Of a stretch of DNA of 64,000 nucleotides, positions 33,187-42,831 are shown one piece after another. The translations under genes and the position numbers were made by a program. The first letter of the stretch is position 1. Each line of letters starts with the position of its first letter. The stretch is from NCBI RefSeq assembly GCF_900106755.1, contig NZ_FNNN01000012.1, positions 1 to 64,000 of the forward strand. The letters are read 5' to 3'. The notes below the pieces were generated by a model. The model made no database searches. It worked only from the letters and a program-made list of their open reading frames with translations, and was not told where the DNA came from. This DNA is from Bacteroides faecis MAJ27 (GTDB lineage: Bacteria > Bacteroidota > Bacteroidia > Bacteroidales > Bacteroidaceae).

Positions 33187-35526
33187 TTAATTAAACAAAT
33201 CGTCCAGTCCTGTTTCTTCAAAGACCTCTCCGTCCGGTGTTTCCGAACCGGCACAAGGATCAAATCCTTCGGGAAGTTTGAACGTTTCCGTCTGGCTGTA
33301 TCCTAAAGACGGATCGCCATAGACTTTCTTCATATAAGTTGCCCAGATAGGCAGCGCAGCGGCAGCTCCCTGTCCATAGGTCATTGTGCCGAAGTGAATA
33401 TCACGTTCGTCACCTCCTACCCAGCAGCCGGACACCAATGAAGGAGTAAAGCCCATGAACCAGCTATCTGAGTTGTCATTGGTTGTACCGGTCTTACCAC
33501 CCATATCAGCCGTAATTCCATAGCGACGTACACGTCCACCGGTACCTTCGTTGATAACGGCACGAAGCATTACCAACATCTTATATGCACTCGAAACACT
33601 GATCACTTCTTCCATCTGCGGTGCAAATGTAGAGAGCACATTACCGTCACTGTCTTCGATGCGGGTAACGAACAGCGGAGCTACACGAATACCTTTGTTG
33701 GCAAAGGCTGTATAAGCACTGACCATTTCTCCGACAGAGATTTCGCAAGGTCCCAGACAAAGTGAAACAACGGGGTCGATCGCTTTGTTACGTACACCAA
33801 AACTATGAATCAGTCTCGCCAGGTTATAAGGATTCAGTTTGCCCATCAGATAAGCCGAAATCCAGTTGTCCGAATTAGCCAATCCCCATTTCAGGGTTAC
33901 CATTTCACCATAGCGTTTATTGTTGGCATTACGGGGAGTCCATGCCTCTCCTGTTTCGGTAATCAGTGTTTGTTCCACATGGCGTACCTGATCACAAGGT
34001 GAGAATCCGTTCTCCATTGCCAGCGTATACAGATATGGTTTGATAGTAGAACCTACCTGACGGCGTCCCACCATTGCCATATCATACTGGAAATACGTAT
34101 AATTCGGTCCGCCTACATACGCCTTCACATATCCGTTCATCGGGTCCATCGACATGAATCCTGTACGCAAGAAGTGTTTGTAATAGCGAATAGAGTCCAT
34201 CGGAGTCATAATCGTATCCTTTTCGCCCGCCCAAGTGAACACAGACATTTCCTGAGGAGTATCAAATGCTTTGCGAATCTCCTGTTCAGAAGCTCCTCCC
34301 GACTTCATAACGTTATACCGTTCAGTCTGTTTCATCGCTCTGGTCAGCAGTTCTTCCACCCGTGCCTGCGGCAAAGATCTTGCATACGGTGCATTCTTGC
34401 TTCCTTGTTTCTCCTTAAAAAACAGAGGTTGCAGGAAATCACCCAGATGCTCTTTTATCGCTTCTTCAGCATATTGCTGCATGTGCGAATTGATGGTTGT
34501 ATAGATTTTCAGACCATCCGTGTAGATATTATAATTCGAACCGTCTTTCTTTTTATTTTTGGCACACCAGCCGTACAGAGGATTTGTTTCCCATGAGAGG
34601 GAGTCTTCATAATACTTCTGCATCTGCCAGCCGCGATAATCGCTCTTAACCGGTTTCTTGGCAATCATCACACCACGGAGATATTCGCGGAAATAAGTTG
34701 CCAGCCCCTCTTTGTGGTCGACACGGGTATATGCCAGTTTAAGCGGAAGTGCCTGCAGAGAATCACACTCCGCATCCGAAATGTAACCGGCTTTTTCCAT
34801 TTGACGGAGTACGACATTACGACGTCCCAACGCATTTTCACGGATTTTCGGATTTCGGGATACAGGATTATAGCGGGACGGATTCTGACACATTCCCACA
34901 AGCATCGCCGCCTGTTCTATCTTCAAATCTTTGGGTTCGCATCCGAAATAAGTAGATGCAGCCGTTTTTATACCGACAGCATTATTCAGGAAGTCGAACT
35001 TATTGAGATACATCGTCAGAATTTCTTCTTTCGTATAGTAGCGTTCCAGTTTCACGGCAATCACCCATTCGATAGGCTTTTGCAGCAAACGCTGGATGGT
35101 ATTGCTTGCCACTTTTTCCGTAAACAACTGTTTTGCCAGCTGTTGTGAGATCGTACTACCCCCACCCGCGCTTTTCTGCAACAACAAACCACGCTTGACG
35201 ATAGCACGGAAAAGTGCCTTCGCATCAATACCGGAATGCTCGGCAAAGCGAACATCTTCCGTTGCAATCAGCGCATGGATAATATTCGGAGAAAGATCGG
35301 CATAGCTGCTGTACACACGATTGTTTTTTTCCATCGAGAATGTGCCCAGCACTTTCCCGTCTTCCGAGAAGACTTCCGTTGCAAATTTATAGTTGGGATT
35401 TTCCAGCTCTTCCACAGGAGGCATATAGCCTATCCAGCCCTTAGAAATAGAAACAAAGATAACCACAATAGCTACCAAAACAACTGCCAATAATATCCAA
35501 AGAGCTTTTATTATTTTTCGAACCAT
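33187..35526 (-). CDS. Bifunctional penicillin-binding protein 1A
   Basis: This is a 779-aa class A PBP. The membrane anchor is at about 8-28. The GT51 glycosyltransferase has catalytic E90 (A-T-E-D-V-R-F) and the G-G-G-S-T-I-S-Q-Q segment. The transpeptidase has S493 (S-T-I-K-P), S-D-N at 552-554 and K678-T-G-T. It polymerises and crosslinks peptidoglycan in the periplasm. It heads the operon PBP1A-folK-kdsB-M16, with folK starting 10 nt after its stop. The promoter is at 35565-35596 on the minus strand. Confidence 0.94.
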   Translation of the reverse strand: MVRKIIKALWILLAVVLVAIVVIFVSISKGWIGYMPPVEELENPNYKFATEVFSEDGKVLGTFSMEKNNRVYSSYADLSPNIIHALIATEDVRFAEHSGIDAKALFRAIVKRGLLLQKSAGGGSTISQQLAKQLFTEKVASNTIQRLLQKPIEWVIAVKLERYYTKEEILTMYLNKFDFLNNAVGIKTAASTYFGCEPKDLKIEQAAMLVGMCQNPSRYNPVSRNPKIRENALGRRNVVLRQMEKAGYISDAECDSLQALPLKLAYTRVDHKEGLATYFREYLRGVMIAKKPVKSDYRGWQMQKYYEDSLSWETNPLYGWCAKNKKKDGSNYNIYTDGLKIYTTINSHMQQYAEEAIKEHLGDFLQPLFFKEKQGSKNAPYARSLPQARVEELLTRAMKQTERYNVMKSGGASEQEIRKAFDTPQEMSVFTWAGEKDTIMTPMDSIRYYKHFLRTGFMSMDPMNGYVKAYVGGPNYTYFQYDMAMVGRRQVGSTIKPYLYTLAMENGFSPCDQVRHVEQTLITETGEAWTPRNANNKRYGEMVTLKWGLANSDNWISAYLMGKLNPYNLARLIHSFGVRNKAIDPVVSLCLGPCEISVGEMVSAYTAFANKGIRVAPLFVTRIEDSDGNVLSTFAPQMEEVISVSSAYKMLVMLRAVINEGTGGRVRRYGITADMGGKTGTTNDNSDSWFMGFTPSLVSGCWVGGDERDIHFGTMTYGQGAAAALPIWATYMKKVYGDPSLGYSQTETFKLPEGFDPCAGSETPDGEVFEETGLDDLFN

Positions 35527-35564
35527 GTTTTTTCAGCTTAAAAAAAGATGCTTATAATTAAATT

Positions 35565-35596
35565 GCAAAGGTAGATAAAATATAGCATACAGCAAA
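35565..35596 (-). promoter_or_regulatory. Promoter of the PBP1A operon
   Basis: Minus-strand TTTG (35596-35593) and TACCTTTG (35572-35565) are 20 nt apart, a near-ideal Bacteroides promoter. Beyond it lies an almost pure purine tract on the plus strand (35639-35711). Confidence 0.75.
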
Positions 35597-36015
35597 CGAG
35601 TTTTTGATTTATTTGATATTTTAAAACCAATCGAAAAACTAAGCAAAAGAGAAAAAAAGAAAAACGAGAAAAGGAGAAAAAGAAATCCTGCATAAAAGAA
35701 AAAGACGAAAAGATCAGCCACGGATTTTTATGACTTGACCTCCCTTAAAAACTAAACTATTCAGAAAGCAAAGCGGCGGCATTTTTTTCTCTTCTTTCTA
35801 AATAATTCTATTTCTTTAGAATAGAATTATATACTCTTCTCTACTGGTTTTGATTGGGTTTTTGCGCCCTATCCATGGGCGTTTCAGAGCTTAGTTTTTT
35901 TTATTAAGCCATTTTTTTCACCGGATTTTCGTCAGCTGGAAGGCGGGAGAAATGAAGAATGACGAATGAAAAAATGCACAAAAAAGTACCCGGATAAATA
36001 TAACTGAGTTTAGCT

Positions 36016-36147
36016 CGGAGCTTAGCTTCACTCAGCTCGGGGCTTAGTTTAATTTATCCCGGTGCTTAACTTGATTCGCCTCGGTGCTTAACTTGATTCG
36101 TCTCGGTGCTTAACTTGATTCGCCCCGGGGCTCCGGTTCATTTATCC
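36016..36147. repeat. Six tandem 22-bp repeats upstream of pyrB
   Basis: The consensus is CGGTGCTTAACTTGATTCGCCT, with copies starting at 36016, 36038, 36060, 36082, 36104 and 36126. The three central copies differ by one or two bases; the outer ones are diverged. The block lies 75-200 nt upstream of the pyrB promoter. The rest of the 35727-36293 intergenic stretch has short hairpins (for example CGCCC/GGGCG near 35867) but no gene. Confidence 0.8.
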
Positions 36148-36221
36148 CCAAGCTGAAAAACGCAGACTATAAATTCCCGGCAATTCCCCTTAATTTACTA
36201 GAAATATTGTCGTCCAAATAG

Positions 36222-36251
36222 TTTGTATTCTACATTTTCTTCGTACCTTTA
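36222..36251 (+). promoter_or_regulatory. Promoter of pyrB-pyrI
   Basis: TTTG (36222-36225), 18 nt, then TACCTTTA (36244-36251). Transcription would start about 35 nt before pyrB. Confidence 0.6.
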
Positions 36252-36293
36252 CACTCCGGTAAAACAAGTTCTATCCACATAAAAGATAACAAA

Positions 36294-37235
36294 ATGGAAA
36301 ACAGAAGTTTAGTAACCATTGCCGAACATTCTAAAGAAAAAATCCTCTACATGCTCGAAATGGCGAAGCAGTTTGAAATGAACCCCAACCGCCGGTTATT
36401 GCAAGGTAAGGTAGTAGCAACCCTGTTCTTTGAACCTTCCACCCGCACCCGTTTGAGTTTCGAAACAGCAGCCAATCGCCTCGGCGCACGCGTTATCGGA
36501 TTTACTGATCCGAAAGCAACCAGCTCCTCCAAAGGAGAAACACTCAAAGACACGATCATGATGGTAAGCAGCTATGCAGATATCATCGTTATGCGACACT
36601 ATCTCGAAGGAGCTGCCCGTTATGCCAGCGAAGTAGCACCGGTACCCATCGTCAATGCGGGAGACGGAGCCAATCAGCACCCGTCACAAACGATGCTCGA
36701 CCTCTACTCCATCTACAAAACGCAGGGAACACTGGAAAACCTGAATATCTTTCTGGTGGGAGACCTGAAATACGGTCGTACTGTCCACTCGCTGCTCATG
36801 GCGATGCGCCACTTCAACCCTACTTTCCATTTCATCGCTCCCGATGAACTGAAAATGCCGGAAGAGTATAAACTTTACTGCAAAGAACATCAGATTAAAT
36901 ACATCGAGCACACGGAATTTACCGAAGAAATCATCGCCGATGCCGACATTCTGTACATGACCCGTGTACAACGTGAGCGCTTCACCGACCTGATGGAATA
37001 CGAACGAGTGAAAAATGTATATATCCTACGCAACAAGATGCTGGAAAACACCCGTCCGAACCTCCGCATCCTGCACCCGCTGCCCCGTGTCAACGAGATT
37101 GCTTACGATGTGGACAACAATCCGAAAGCATACTATTTCCAACAGGCACAAAACGGACTGTATGCCCGTGAAGCCATCCTTTGCGACGTGTTAGGTATCA
37201 CATTAGAAGACGTTAAAAACGATATTTTATTATGA
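36294..37235 (+). CDS. pyrB: Aspartate carbamoyltransferase, catalytic chain
   Basis: The enzyme joins carbamoyl phosphate and aspartate in the first committed step of pyrimidine synthesis. This 313-aa protein has the carbamoyl-phosphate motif S-T-R-T-R, the mobile-loop [15 protein letters not shown], and H-P-L-P-R-V in the aspartate domain. The length is that of E. coli PyrB. It overlaps pyrI by 4 nt, so the two chains of the holoenzyme are co-translated. Tandem repeats of unknown role precede the promoter. Confidence 0.97.
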   Translation: MENRSLVTIAEHSKEKILYMLEMAKQFEMNPNRRLLQGKVVATLFFEPSTRTRLSFETAANRLGARVIGFTDPKATSSSKGETLKDTIMMVSSYADIIVMRHYLEGAARYASEVAPVPIVNAGDGANQHPSQTMLDLYSIYKTQGTLENLNIFLVGDLKYGRTVHSLLMAMRHFNPTFHFIAPDELKMPEEYKLYCKEHQIKYIEHTEFTEEIIADADILYMTRVQRERFTDLMEYERVKNVYILRNKMLENTRPNLRILHPLPRVNEIAYDVDNNPKAYYFQQAQNGLYAREAILCDVLGITLEDVKNDILL

Positions 37236-37705
37236 ACGAAAATAAACAAGCATTGCAAGTAGCTGCCTTGAAAAACGGGACAGTGATTGACCATATCCCA
37301 TCAGAAAAACTCTTTACTGTCGTACAACTCCTGGGTGTGGAGCAAATGAAGTGCAACATCACCATCGGCTTCAACCTCGACAGCAAAAAGCTAGGAAAAA
37401 AAGGCATCATCAAAATTGCCGACAAATTCTTCTGCGACGAAGAAATCAACCGTATATCGGTAGTAGCACCTTACGTCAAGCTGAACATCATCCGCGACTA
37501 CGAGGTTGTCGAGAAGAAAGAAGTCAGAATGCCGGACGAACTGTACGGCATCGTAAAATGCGCCAATCCGAAATGTATCACGAACAACGAGCCTATGCCT
37601 ACGTTATTTCATGTGATAGACAAGGATAACTGCATCGTGAAGTGCCATTATTGCGAAAAAGAACAGAAACGTGAGGAAATTTCTTTAATGGATAATGGAA
37701 AATGA
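37232..37705 (+). CDS. pyrI: Aspartate carbamoyltransferase, regulatory chain
   Basis: This 157-aa chain binds allosteric nucleotides in its N-terminal domain and couples to PyrB through a C-terminal zinc domain. The four zinc cysteines are present (C-A-N-P-K-C ... C-H-Y-C). Its stop lies in a short repetitive ATGGATAATGGAAAATG-type tract (37688-37730) of the kind also seen at 28171, 29364 and 35950. It follows pyrB with ATGA overlap. Confidence 0.96.
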   Translation: MNENKQALQVAALKNGTVIDHIPSEKLFTVVQLLGVEQMKCNITIGFNLDSKKLGKKGIIKIADKFFCDEEINRISVVAPYVKLNIIRDYEVVEKKEVRMPDELYGIVKCANPKCITNNEPMPTLFHVIDKDNCIVKCHYCEKEQKREEISLMDNGK

Positions 37706-37749
37706 AAAATGGATAATGAAGGAAATGTAGCACTAAAAGAAGCCAAGAA

Positions 37750-38319
37750 GTGAAACAAGACTGGAAACCGGGAACAATGATCTATCCGCTGCCTGCCGTA
37801 TTGGTGAGTTGCGGAAAAGAAGAAAGTGAATACAACATTATCACAGTAGCATGGACGGGTACGATTTGCACTAACCCGCCCATGTGCTATATATCCGTAC
37901 GACCGGAACGACATTCCTATGACATCATCAAGAAGAATATGGAGTTCGTTATCAATCTGACAACTAAAGATATGGCATTCCCCACCGACTGGTGCGGAGT
38001 ACGTTCGGGACGGAATTACCGTAAATTTGAAGAGATGAAACTCACTCCGGGACGCTGTACCGTAGTCAGTGCACCACTGATCGAAGAGTCTCCCCTCTGC
38101 ATCGAATGTCGTGTCAAGGAAATAGTTTCGCTCGGTTCACATGATATGTTCATTGCCGATGTGGTAAATGTCCGCGCAGACGACCGGAACCTGAATCCCG
38201 AAACCGGAAAGTTCGAACTGGCAGAAGCAAACCCGTTAGTATATGTGCACGGAGGATATTATGACCTGGGAGAAAAAATAGGGAAATTCGGCTGGAGTGT
38301 AGAAAAGAAGAATAAATAG
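37750..38319 (+). CDS. Flavin reductase-like FMN-binding protein
   Basis: This 189-aa protein is of the flavin reductase/flavoredoxin family. It has an N-terminal P-L-P-A-V-L-V-S-C-G strand, the N-I-I-T-V-A-W-T-G-T flavin-contact segment, R-P-E-R-H-S-Y-D-I-I, and a later F-I-A-D-V-V-N strand. It binds FMN in a split-barrel fold and transfers electrons; the partner is unknown. It starts 44 nt after pyrI, across the low-complexity tract, and precedes the outer-membrane barrel gene by 4 nt. Confidence 0.88.
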   Translation: MKQDWKPGTMIYPLPAVLVSCGKEESEYNIITVAWTGTICTNPPMCYISVRPERHSYDIIKKNMEFVINLTTKDMAFPTDWCGVRSGRNYRKFEEMKLTPGRCTVVSAPLIEESPLCIECRVKEIVSLGSHDMFIADVVNVRADDRNLNPETGKFELAEANPLVYVHGGYYDLGEKIGKFGWSVEKKNK

Positions 38320-38323
38320 AACC

Positions 38324-39061
38324 ATGAATATACTGCGTAAACTCATTCTTTTCGGTTGGATGGCGATAGCATGCACAGCTTTCGGCAAGGATCGTAACGC
38401 AGATAAAGTGGAACGACCAAACACCAAGAAAGTAAACTTCGGCATCAAAGCCGGATTTAATTCTTCCATGTTCATGGTGTCCGAGCTGAAAATCAAAGAC
38501 GTAACCATCGACGAAGTACAAAACAATTATAAGATCGGCTACTTCGGCGCACTCTTCATGCGCATCAATATGAAGAAGCATTTCATTCAGCCGGAAGTAT
38601 CCTATAACGTCAGCAAAGGTGAGATTGTATTCGATAAGCTCGGCTCGCAACATCCTGCCGTCGAGCCCGACTATGCCTCCGTACAATCCGTTCTTCACAG
38701 CATTGATTTCCCAGTTCTCTACGGATATAATGTAGTGAAGAAAGGTCCTTACGGGATGTCAATCTTTGCCGGTCCCAAGCTCCGGTATCTATGGGGAAAA
38801 CGGAATGAAATCACTTTCACAAACTTCGACCAGAAAGGGATTCATGAGAAGTTGTATCCGCTCAATGTGAGCGCCGTGATCGGTGTCGGTGTCAATATTT
38901 CCCGTATCTTTTTTGACTTCCGCTACGAGCAAGGGATAAGAAACATCTCCAAGTCGATTGTTTATGATAACATCAACTCCGACGGCAGCACAGGAGTCAG
39001 CCATATCATCTTCCGCCGTCGCGACAGTGCATTAAGCTTCTCGTTCGGATTTATCCTTTAA
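38324..39061 (+). CDS. Outer-membrane beta-barrel protein (PorT/OMP_b-brl_2 type)
   Basis: This 245-aa protein has a signal peptide (about 1-21, ending T-A-F-G) and alternating amphipathic strands (G-I-K-A-G-F-N-S-S-M-F ... F-I-Q-P-E-V-S-Y-N). The last residues, L-S-F-S-F-G-F-I-L, end in a hydrophobic residue as barrel proteins do. It is probably an eight-stranded barrel in the outer membrane. It is 4 nt after the flavin reductase gene, probably in the pyrB transcript or its continuation. Confidence 0.83.
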   Translation: MNILRKLILFGWMAIACTAFGKDRNADKVERPNTKKVNFGIKAGFNSSMFMVSELKIKDVTIDEVQNNYKIGYFGALFMRINMKKHFIQPEVSYNVSKGEIVFDKLGSQHPAVEPDYASVQSVLHSIDFPVLYGYNVVKKGPYGMSIFAGPKLRYLWGKRNEITFTNFDQKGIHEKLYPLNVSAVIGVGVNISRIFFDFRYEQGIRNISKSIVYDNINSDGSTGVSHIIFRRRDSALSFSFGFIL

Positions 39062-39224
39062 CGGGCGGACACTACCGGAGCGGCCAATAAACTTTTGATA
39101 GCCGGCAACCGGCAAAAACAGGCATCCCCTATTCATTCTGTACGATAAATTATCCATTATCTATTAATTTCCTCCATTTACTAACATTTTTCTTATAGTT
39201 CCTTCGTTCTTTATTTATTTTCAC

Positions 39225-39232
39225 TAACTTTG
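39225..39232 (+). promoter_or_regulatory. -7 box of glyA
   Basis: TAACTTTG lies 54 nt before the glyA start. No clear -33 TTTG is seen. The preceding gap has a small hairpin, GCCGG/CCGGC, at about 39102-39114. Confidence 0.5.
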
Positions 39233-39285
39233 TGCGCTTAAAATAGGTATCTCGAATTAGAAATTTAATCTTACTTATAAAAAGA

Positions 39286-40566
39286 ATGAAAAGAGACGAC
39301 TTAATTTTCGATATCATCGAAAAAGAGCACCAACGTCAGCTGAAAGGTATCGAGCTGATTGCATCTGAAAACTTTGTAAGTGACCAGGTAATGCAGGCAA
39401 TGGGTTCTTGCCTGACTAACAAGTACGCAGAAGGTTATCCGGGCAAACGTTACTACGGAGGTTGCGAAGTAGTTGACCAGAGCGAACAAATCGCTATCGA
39501 CCGTCTGAAAGAGATCTTCGGCGCCGAATGGGCAAACGTACAACCGCATTCAGGAGCACAAGCCAATGCAGCAGTATTTCTGGCTGTATTGAATCCGGGC
39601 GACAAATTCATGGGATTAAACCTCGCACACGGCGGACACCTTTCTCACGGTTCATTAGTAAACACTTCCGGTATCATCTACACTCCTTGCGAATACAATC
39701 TGAATCAGGAAACCGGCCGCGTAGACTACGACCAGATGGAAGAAGTTGCTTTACGCGAAAAACCAAAAATGATTATCGGCGGCGGTTCTGCTTATTCCCG
39801 CGAATGGGACTACAAACGTATGCGTGAAATCGCAGACAAAGTAGGCGCTATCCTGATGATCGACATGGCTCACCCTGCGGGTCTGATCGCTGCCGGACTG
39901 TTGGAAAACCCGGTTAAATATGCACATATCGTCACTTCTACTACACATAAAACACTTCGCGGACCTCGTGGCGGTGTTATCCTGATGGGCAAAGACTTCC
40001 CTAATCCATGGGGAAAGAAAACTCCGAAGGGTGAGATCAAAATGATGTCTCAGTTACTGGATTCAGCTGTATTCCCCGGTATACAGGGCGGACCATTGGA
40101 ACACGTAATCGCTGCCAAAGCTGTAGCTTTCGGCGAAATCCTGCAACCGGAATACAAAGAATATGCAAAACAGGTACAAAAGAATGCTGCCGTACTGGCA
40201 CAGGCTTTGATAGACCGTGGTTTTACAATCGTTTCCGGTGGTACGGACAATCACTCCATGTTGGTTGACCTGCGCAGCAAATACCCTGACCTGACAGGTA
40301 AAGTGGCAGAAAAAGCATTAGTTTCTGCTGATATTACCGTTAATAAGAACATGGTTCCGTTTGACAGCCGTTCTGCTTTCCAGACTTCCGGTATCCGTCT
40401 GGGTACTCCTGCTATCACTACTCGTGGTGCAAAAGAGGACCTGATGATCGAAATTGCCGAAATGATCGAAACAGTTCTGTCTAACGTGGAAAACGAAGAG
40501 GTTATCGCACAAGTACGTGCACGTGTCAACGAGACAATGAAGAAATATCCTCTTTTTGCTGATTAA
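39286..40566 (+). CDS. glyA: Serine hydroxymethyltransferase
   Basis: This PLP enzyme interconverts serine and glycine and loads C1 units on tetrahydrofolate. The 426-aa protein has the PLP lysine K222 in [13 protein letters not shown]193 binding the pyridine nitrogen, and the N-terminal E-L-I-A-S-E-N-F substrate motif. The codons look highly biased, as in a strongly expressed gene. It is monocistronic between its own promoter and a strong terminator, and convergent with fhs, which works on the same C1 pool. Confidence 0.97.
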   Translation: MKRDDLIFDIIEKEHQRQLKGIELIASENFVSDQVMQAMGSCLTNKYAEGYPGKRYYGGCEVVDQSEQIAIDRLKEIFGAEWANVQPHSGAQANAAVFLAVLNPGDKFMGLNLAHGGHLSHGSLVNTSGIIYTPCEYNLNQETGRVDYDQMEEVALREKPKMIIGGGSAYSREWDYKRMREIADKVGAILMIDMAHPAGLIAAGLLENPVKYAHIVTSTTHKTLRGPRGGVILMGKDFPNPWGKKTPKGEIKMMSQLLDSAVFPGIQGGPLEHVIAAKAVAFGEILQPEYKEYAKQVQKNAAVLAQALIDRGFTIVSGGTDNHSMLVDLRSKYPDLTGKVAEKALVSADITVNKNMVPFDSRSAFQTSGIRLGTPAITTRGAKEDLMIEIAEMIETVLSNVENEEVIAQVRARVNETMKKYPLFAD

Positions 40567-40639
40567 GATTTTTTTTGTTGAAGGGTGTCGGTGATGTGAA
40601 TCAGTAACATCTTTAATTGATAAATAATAATTGAGAATT

Positions 40640-40679
40640 AAAACCTGCTTTTCGAAAAGAAAAGCAGGTTTTGTTTTTT
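40640..40679 (+). terminator. Terminator of glyA
   Basis: A perfect 14-bp stem, AAAACCTGCTTTTC (40640-40653) with 40659-40672, has a 5-nt loop and is followed by G then TTTTTT. Confidence 0.9.
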
Positions 40680-40841
40680 ATTTATTAACAGTGCCGGGCA
40701 AACTATCTGCCCGAAAATACGTTTTCTTACTACAAAAAGAGAAATTGAAATACGCACTATACCTTCAGACAGCGGCGACTTCAATCGTACAGTGTATCAG
40801 ACAAGGTCAATATACCGGTACACTGGACTCTATATACAATC

Positions 40842-40883
40842 ATCCCCGTCTTCCCAAAACATCAGAAGTGGAAAGACGGGGAT
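40842..40883. terminator. Hairpin downstream of fhs
   Basis: ATCCCCGTCTT (40842-40852) pairs with AAGACGGGGAT (40873-40883) around a 20-nt loop. The better T-run is on the plus strand, but the hairpin sits 32 nt past the minus-strand fhs stop. A smaller hairpin (CGGGCA 40695-40700 with TGCCCG 40708-40713) is nearby. The 40567-40914 gap otherwise holds no supported gene. Confidence 0.5.
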
Positions 40884-40914
40884 TTATTTTCGATAACCCT
40901 ATGCAGGCAGCAGC

Positions 40915-42582
40915 TTAGCTCAGACCTTCAATTTCTCCATCTACAATGTCGATATGCAACGCCTGTGGTTCTTTTGGCAGTCCCGGCATACGGAGAATTT
41001 CTCCTGCAATCGCCACAATCATTTCAGCACCGTTATTGATCACTATATCTTTAATATGGAACTCGAAATTATTTACGGCACCATAAATCTTCGGATCGGC
41101 TGAGAAGGAATACTGAGTCTTGGCGATACAAACCGGATAATGAGTGATGCCCATCTTCTCAATCAACTTGATACGGTTACGGGCAATGCTACTGTACGTA
41201 ATGACGCTTGCCCCGTAAAGATTGGTAGCCACTTTCTCAATCTTCTGTTGGACGGTGTCTTCCTCTTTATACGTATAGCGCAAAGGTTCGGACGGGTTGT
41301 TCTCTATCGTATCGACTACGAGGCGTGCCATATCTACTGCTCCTTCACCACCTTCGCTGAACGCATTATTGATGGCGTAGCCTACTCCCAGCTGTTCGCA
41401 GTGTTCGCGCAGCATTTCCATTTCCTCGTCCGTGTCGGTAGCAAACTTATTGAAAGCTACCACCACCGTCTGACCGAAGGAACGAAGATTGCGAATGTGT
41501 TTATCCAGATTGCGCAAACCCTCTTTCAATCCTTCCATATTCGGTTCTTTGATACGGTCGAGGCTGACACCGCCGTGCATCTTCAAACCTTGTGCCGTAG
41601 CAACAATCACTGTCAGTTTGGGCTGGAGTCCGCTCTTGCGGCATTTGATATTATAGAACTTTTCAGCGCCAAGGTCTGCACCGAATCCGGCTTCTGTAAT
41701 CACATAGTCACCGAATGACATTGCCAGCTTGGTGGCAAGAATGGAGTTACAGCCATGAGCGATATTGGCAAACGGTCCGCCGTGTACGAAAGCGGCAGTA
41801 CCTTCGGTAGTCTGCACCAGATTCGGGTGGATGGCGTCTTTCAGCAATACCGTGATGGCTCCCGCTACTCCGAGGTCTTTCACTGTAAACGGCTGGTCAT
41901 CGTATGTAAAGCCCAGAAGAATATTCTCTATGCGGCGACGTAAATCTTCCACGTCCCTGGAAAGACAGAGAATCGCCATAATCTCCGAAGCCGGAGTAAT
42001 ATCGAAACCTGACTCCTGTGTGATACCGTTCGACTTCGGTCCGAGTCCGACTACGATGCTGCGCAATGAACGGTCGTTCACGTCGAGCACCCGACGCCAG
42101 AGGATTTCTTTCAGTCCGAAACCTTTCGCCTGATTCTGATAAAGATAATTATCAAGCAAAGCGGAAATCATGTTATGCGCGGAAGTAATCGCATGGAAGT
42201 CTCCCGTAAAGTGGAGGTTGATCTTCTCCATCGGAAGCACCTGTGCATATCCTCCGCCCGCTGCTCCTCCCTTCATACCGAAGCAAGGACCGAGAGACGG
42301 TTCGCGCAAAGCGACAATCGCCTTCTTTCCGATTTTATTCAGTCCCAGAGCGAGACCGATAGATACGGTAGTTTTGCCGATACCCGCCTTTGTCGCTGTG
42401 ATGGCAGTTACCAGAACGAGGTTACTTTTCTTCACTTTCTCCTCATCGATCAGTTGTTCGGGAATCTTCGCGATATAACGACCGTAATTTTCGACTTCTT
42501 CACGGGGAATTCCGATACCTTCGGCAACCTGCTTAATCTTCTTCAACTCGACACTGCGAGCTATTTCTATGTCTGATTTCAT
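40915..42582 (-). CDS. fhs: Formate-tetrahydrofolate ligase
   Basis: The enzyme makes 10-formyl-THF from formate, ATP and THF. Counting from ATG 42582 the protein has 555 aa; the frame is open 33 nt further upstream, but that start is less likely. The P-loop K-A-G-I-G-K-T-T is near residue 65. The [11 protein letters not shown] motif and [10 protein letters not shown] are typical. Together with glyA it allows formate to enter the C1 pool, useful to an anaerobe with formate as fermentation product. Confidence 0.96.
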   Translation of the reverse strand: MKSDIEIARSVELKKIKQVAEGIGIPREEVENYGRYIAKIPEQLIDEEKVKKSNLVLVTAITATKAGIGKTTVSIGLALGLNKIGKKAIVALREPSLGPCFGMKGGAAGGGYAQVLPMEKINLHFTGDFHAITSAHNMISALLDNYLYQNQAKGFGLKEILWRRVLDVNDRSLRSIVVGLGPKSNGITQESGFDITPASEIMAILCLSRDVEDLRRRIENILLGFTYDDQPFTVKDLGVAGAITVLLKDAIHPNLVQTTEGTAAFVHGGPFANIAHGCNSILATKLAMSFGDYVITEAGFGADLGAEKFYNIKCRKSGLQPKLTVIVATAQGLKMHGGVSLDRIKEPNMEGLKEGLRNLDKHIRNLRSFGQTVVVAFNKFATDTDEEMEMLREHCEQLGVGYAINNAFSEGGEGAVDMARLVVDTIENNPSEPLRYTYKEEDTVQQKIEKVATNLYGASVITYSSIARNRIKLIEKMGITHYPVCIAKTQYSFSADPKIYGAVNNFEFHIKDIVINNGAEMIVAIAGEILRMPGLPKEPQALHIDIVDGEIEGLS

Positions 42583-42831
42583 ACAGAATATGATTAGTTT
42601 TATTTGAAGTGACAAAAGTATAACAAAAAAGCGAAACTGAGAAATTTAAAGCTTTCTCTGATTTCTCTCATTACTTCTGCACGGTTTTCAATTACTCAAT
42701 TCCTAAAACCGTGTAATCGCATAATCCTACCTAAAATATTTATAAACTATGACGATAACAAACATACTCTTCTAAACTCTTTCCGTACAAGAACTGTTGT
42801 TATTGACATAACCTAAACAAGAACAACATAT

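Noticed and set aside
35533..35721. 62-aa minus-strand ORF rich in Phe and Leu
   Set aside because: It is the translation of a purine-rich low-complexity tract that also contains the PBP1A promoter.
36016..36147. CRISPR array
   Set aside because: The 22-bp units are directly adjacent without spacers and no cas genes are near, so this is a plain tandem repeat.
40631..40918. 95-aa plus-strand ORF between glyA and fhs
   Set aside because: It begins inside the glyA terminator, crosses two hairpins and lacks a promoter and protein-like composition.
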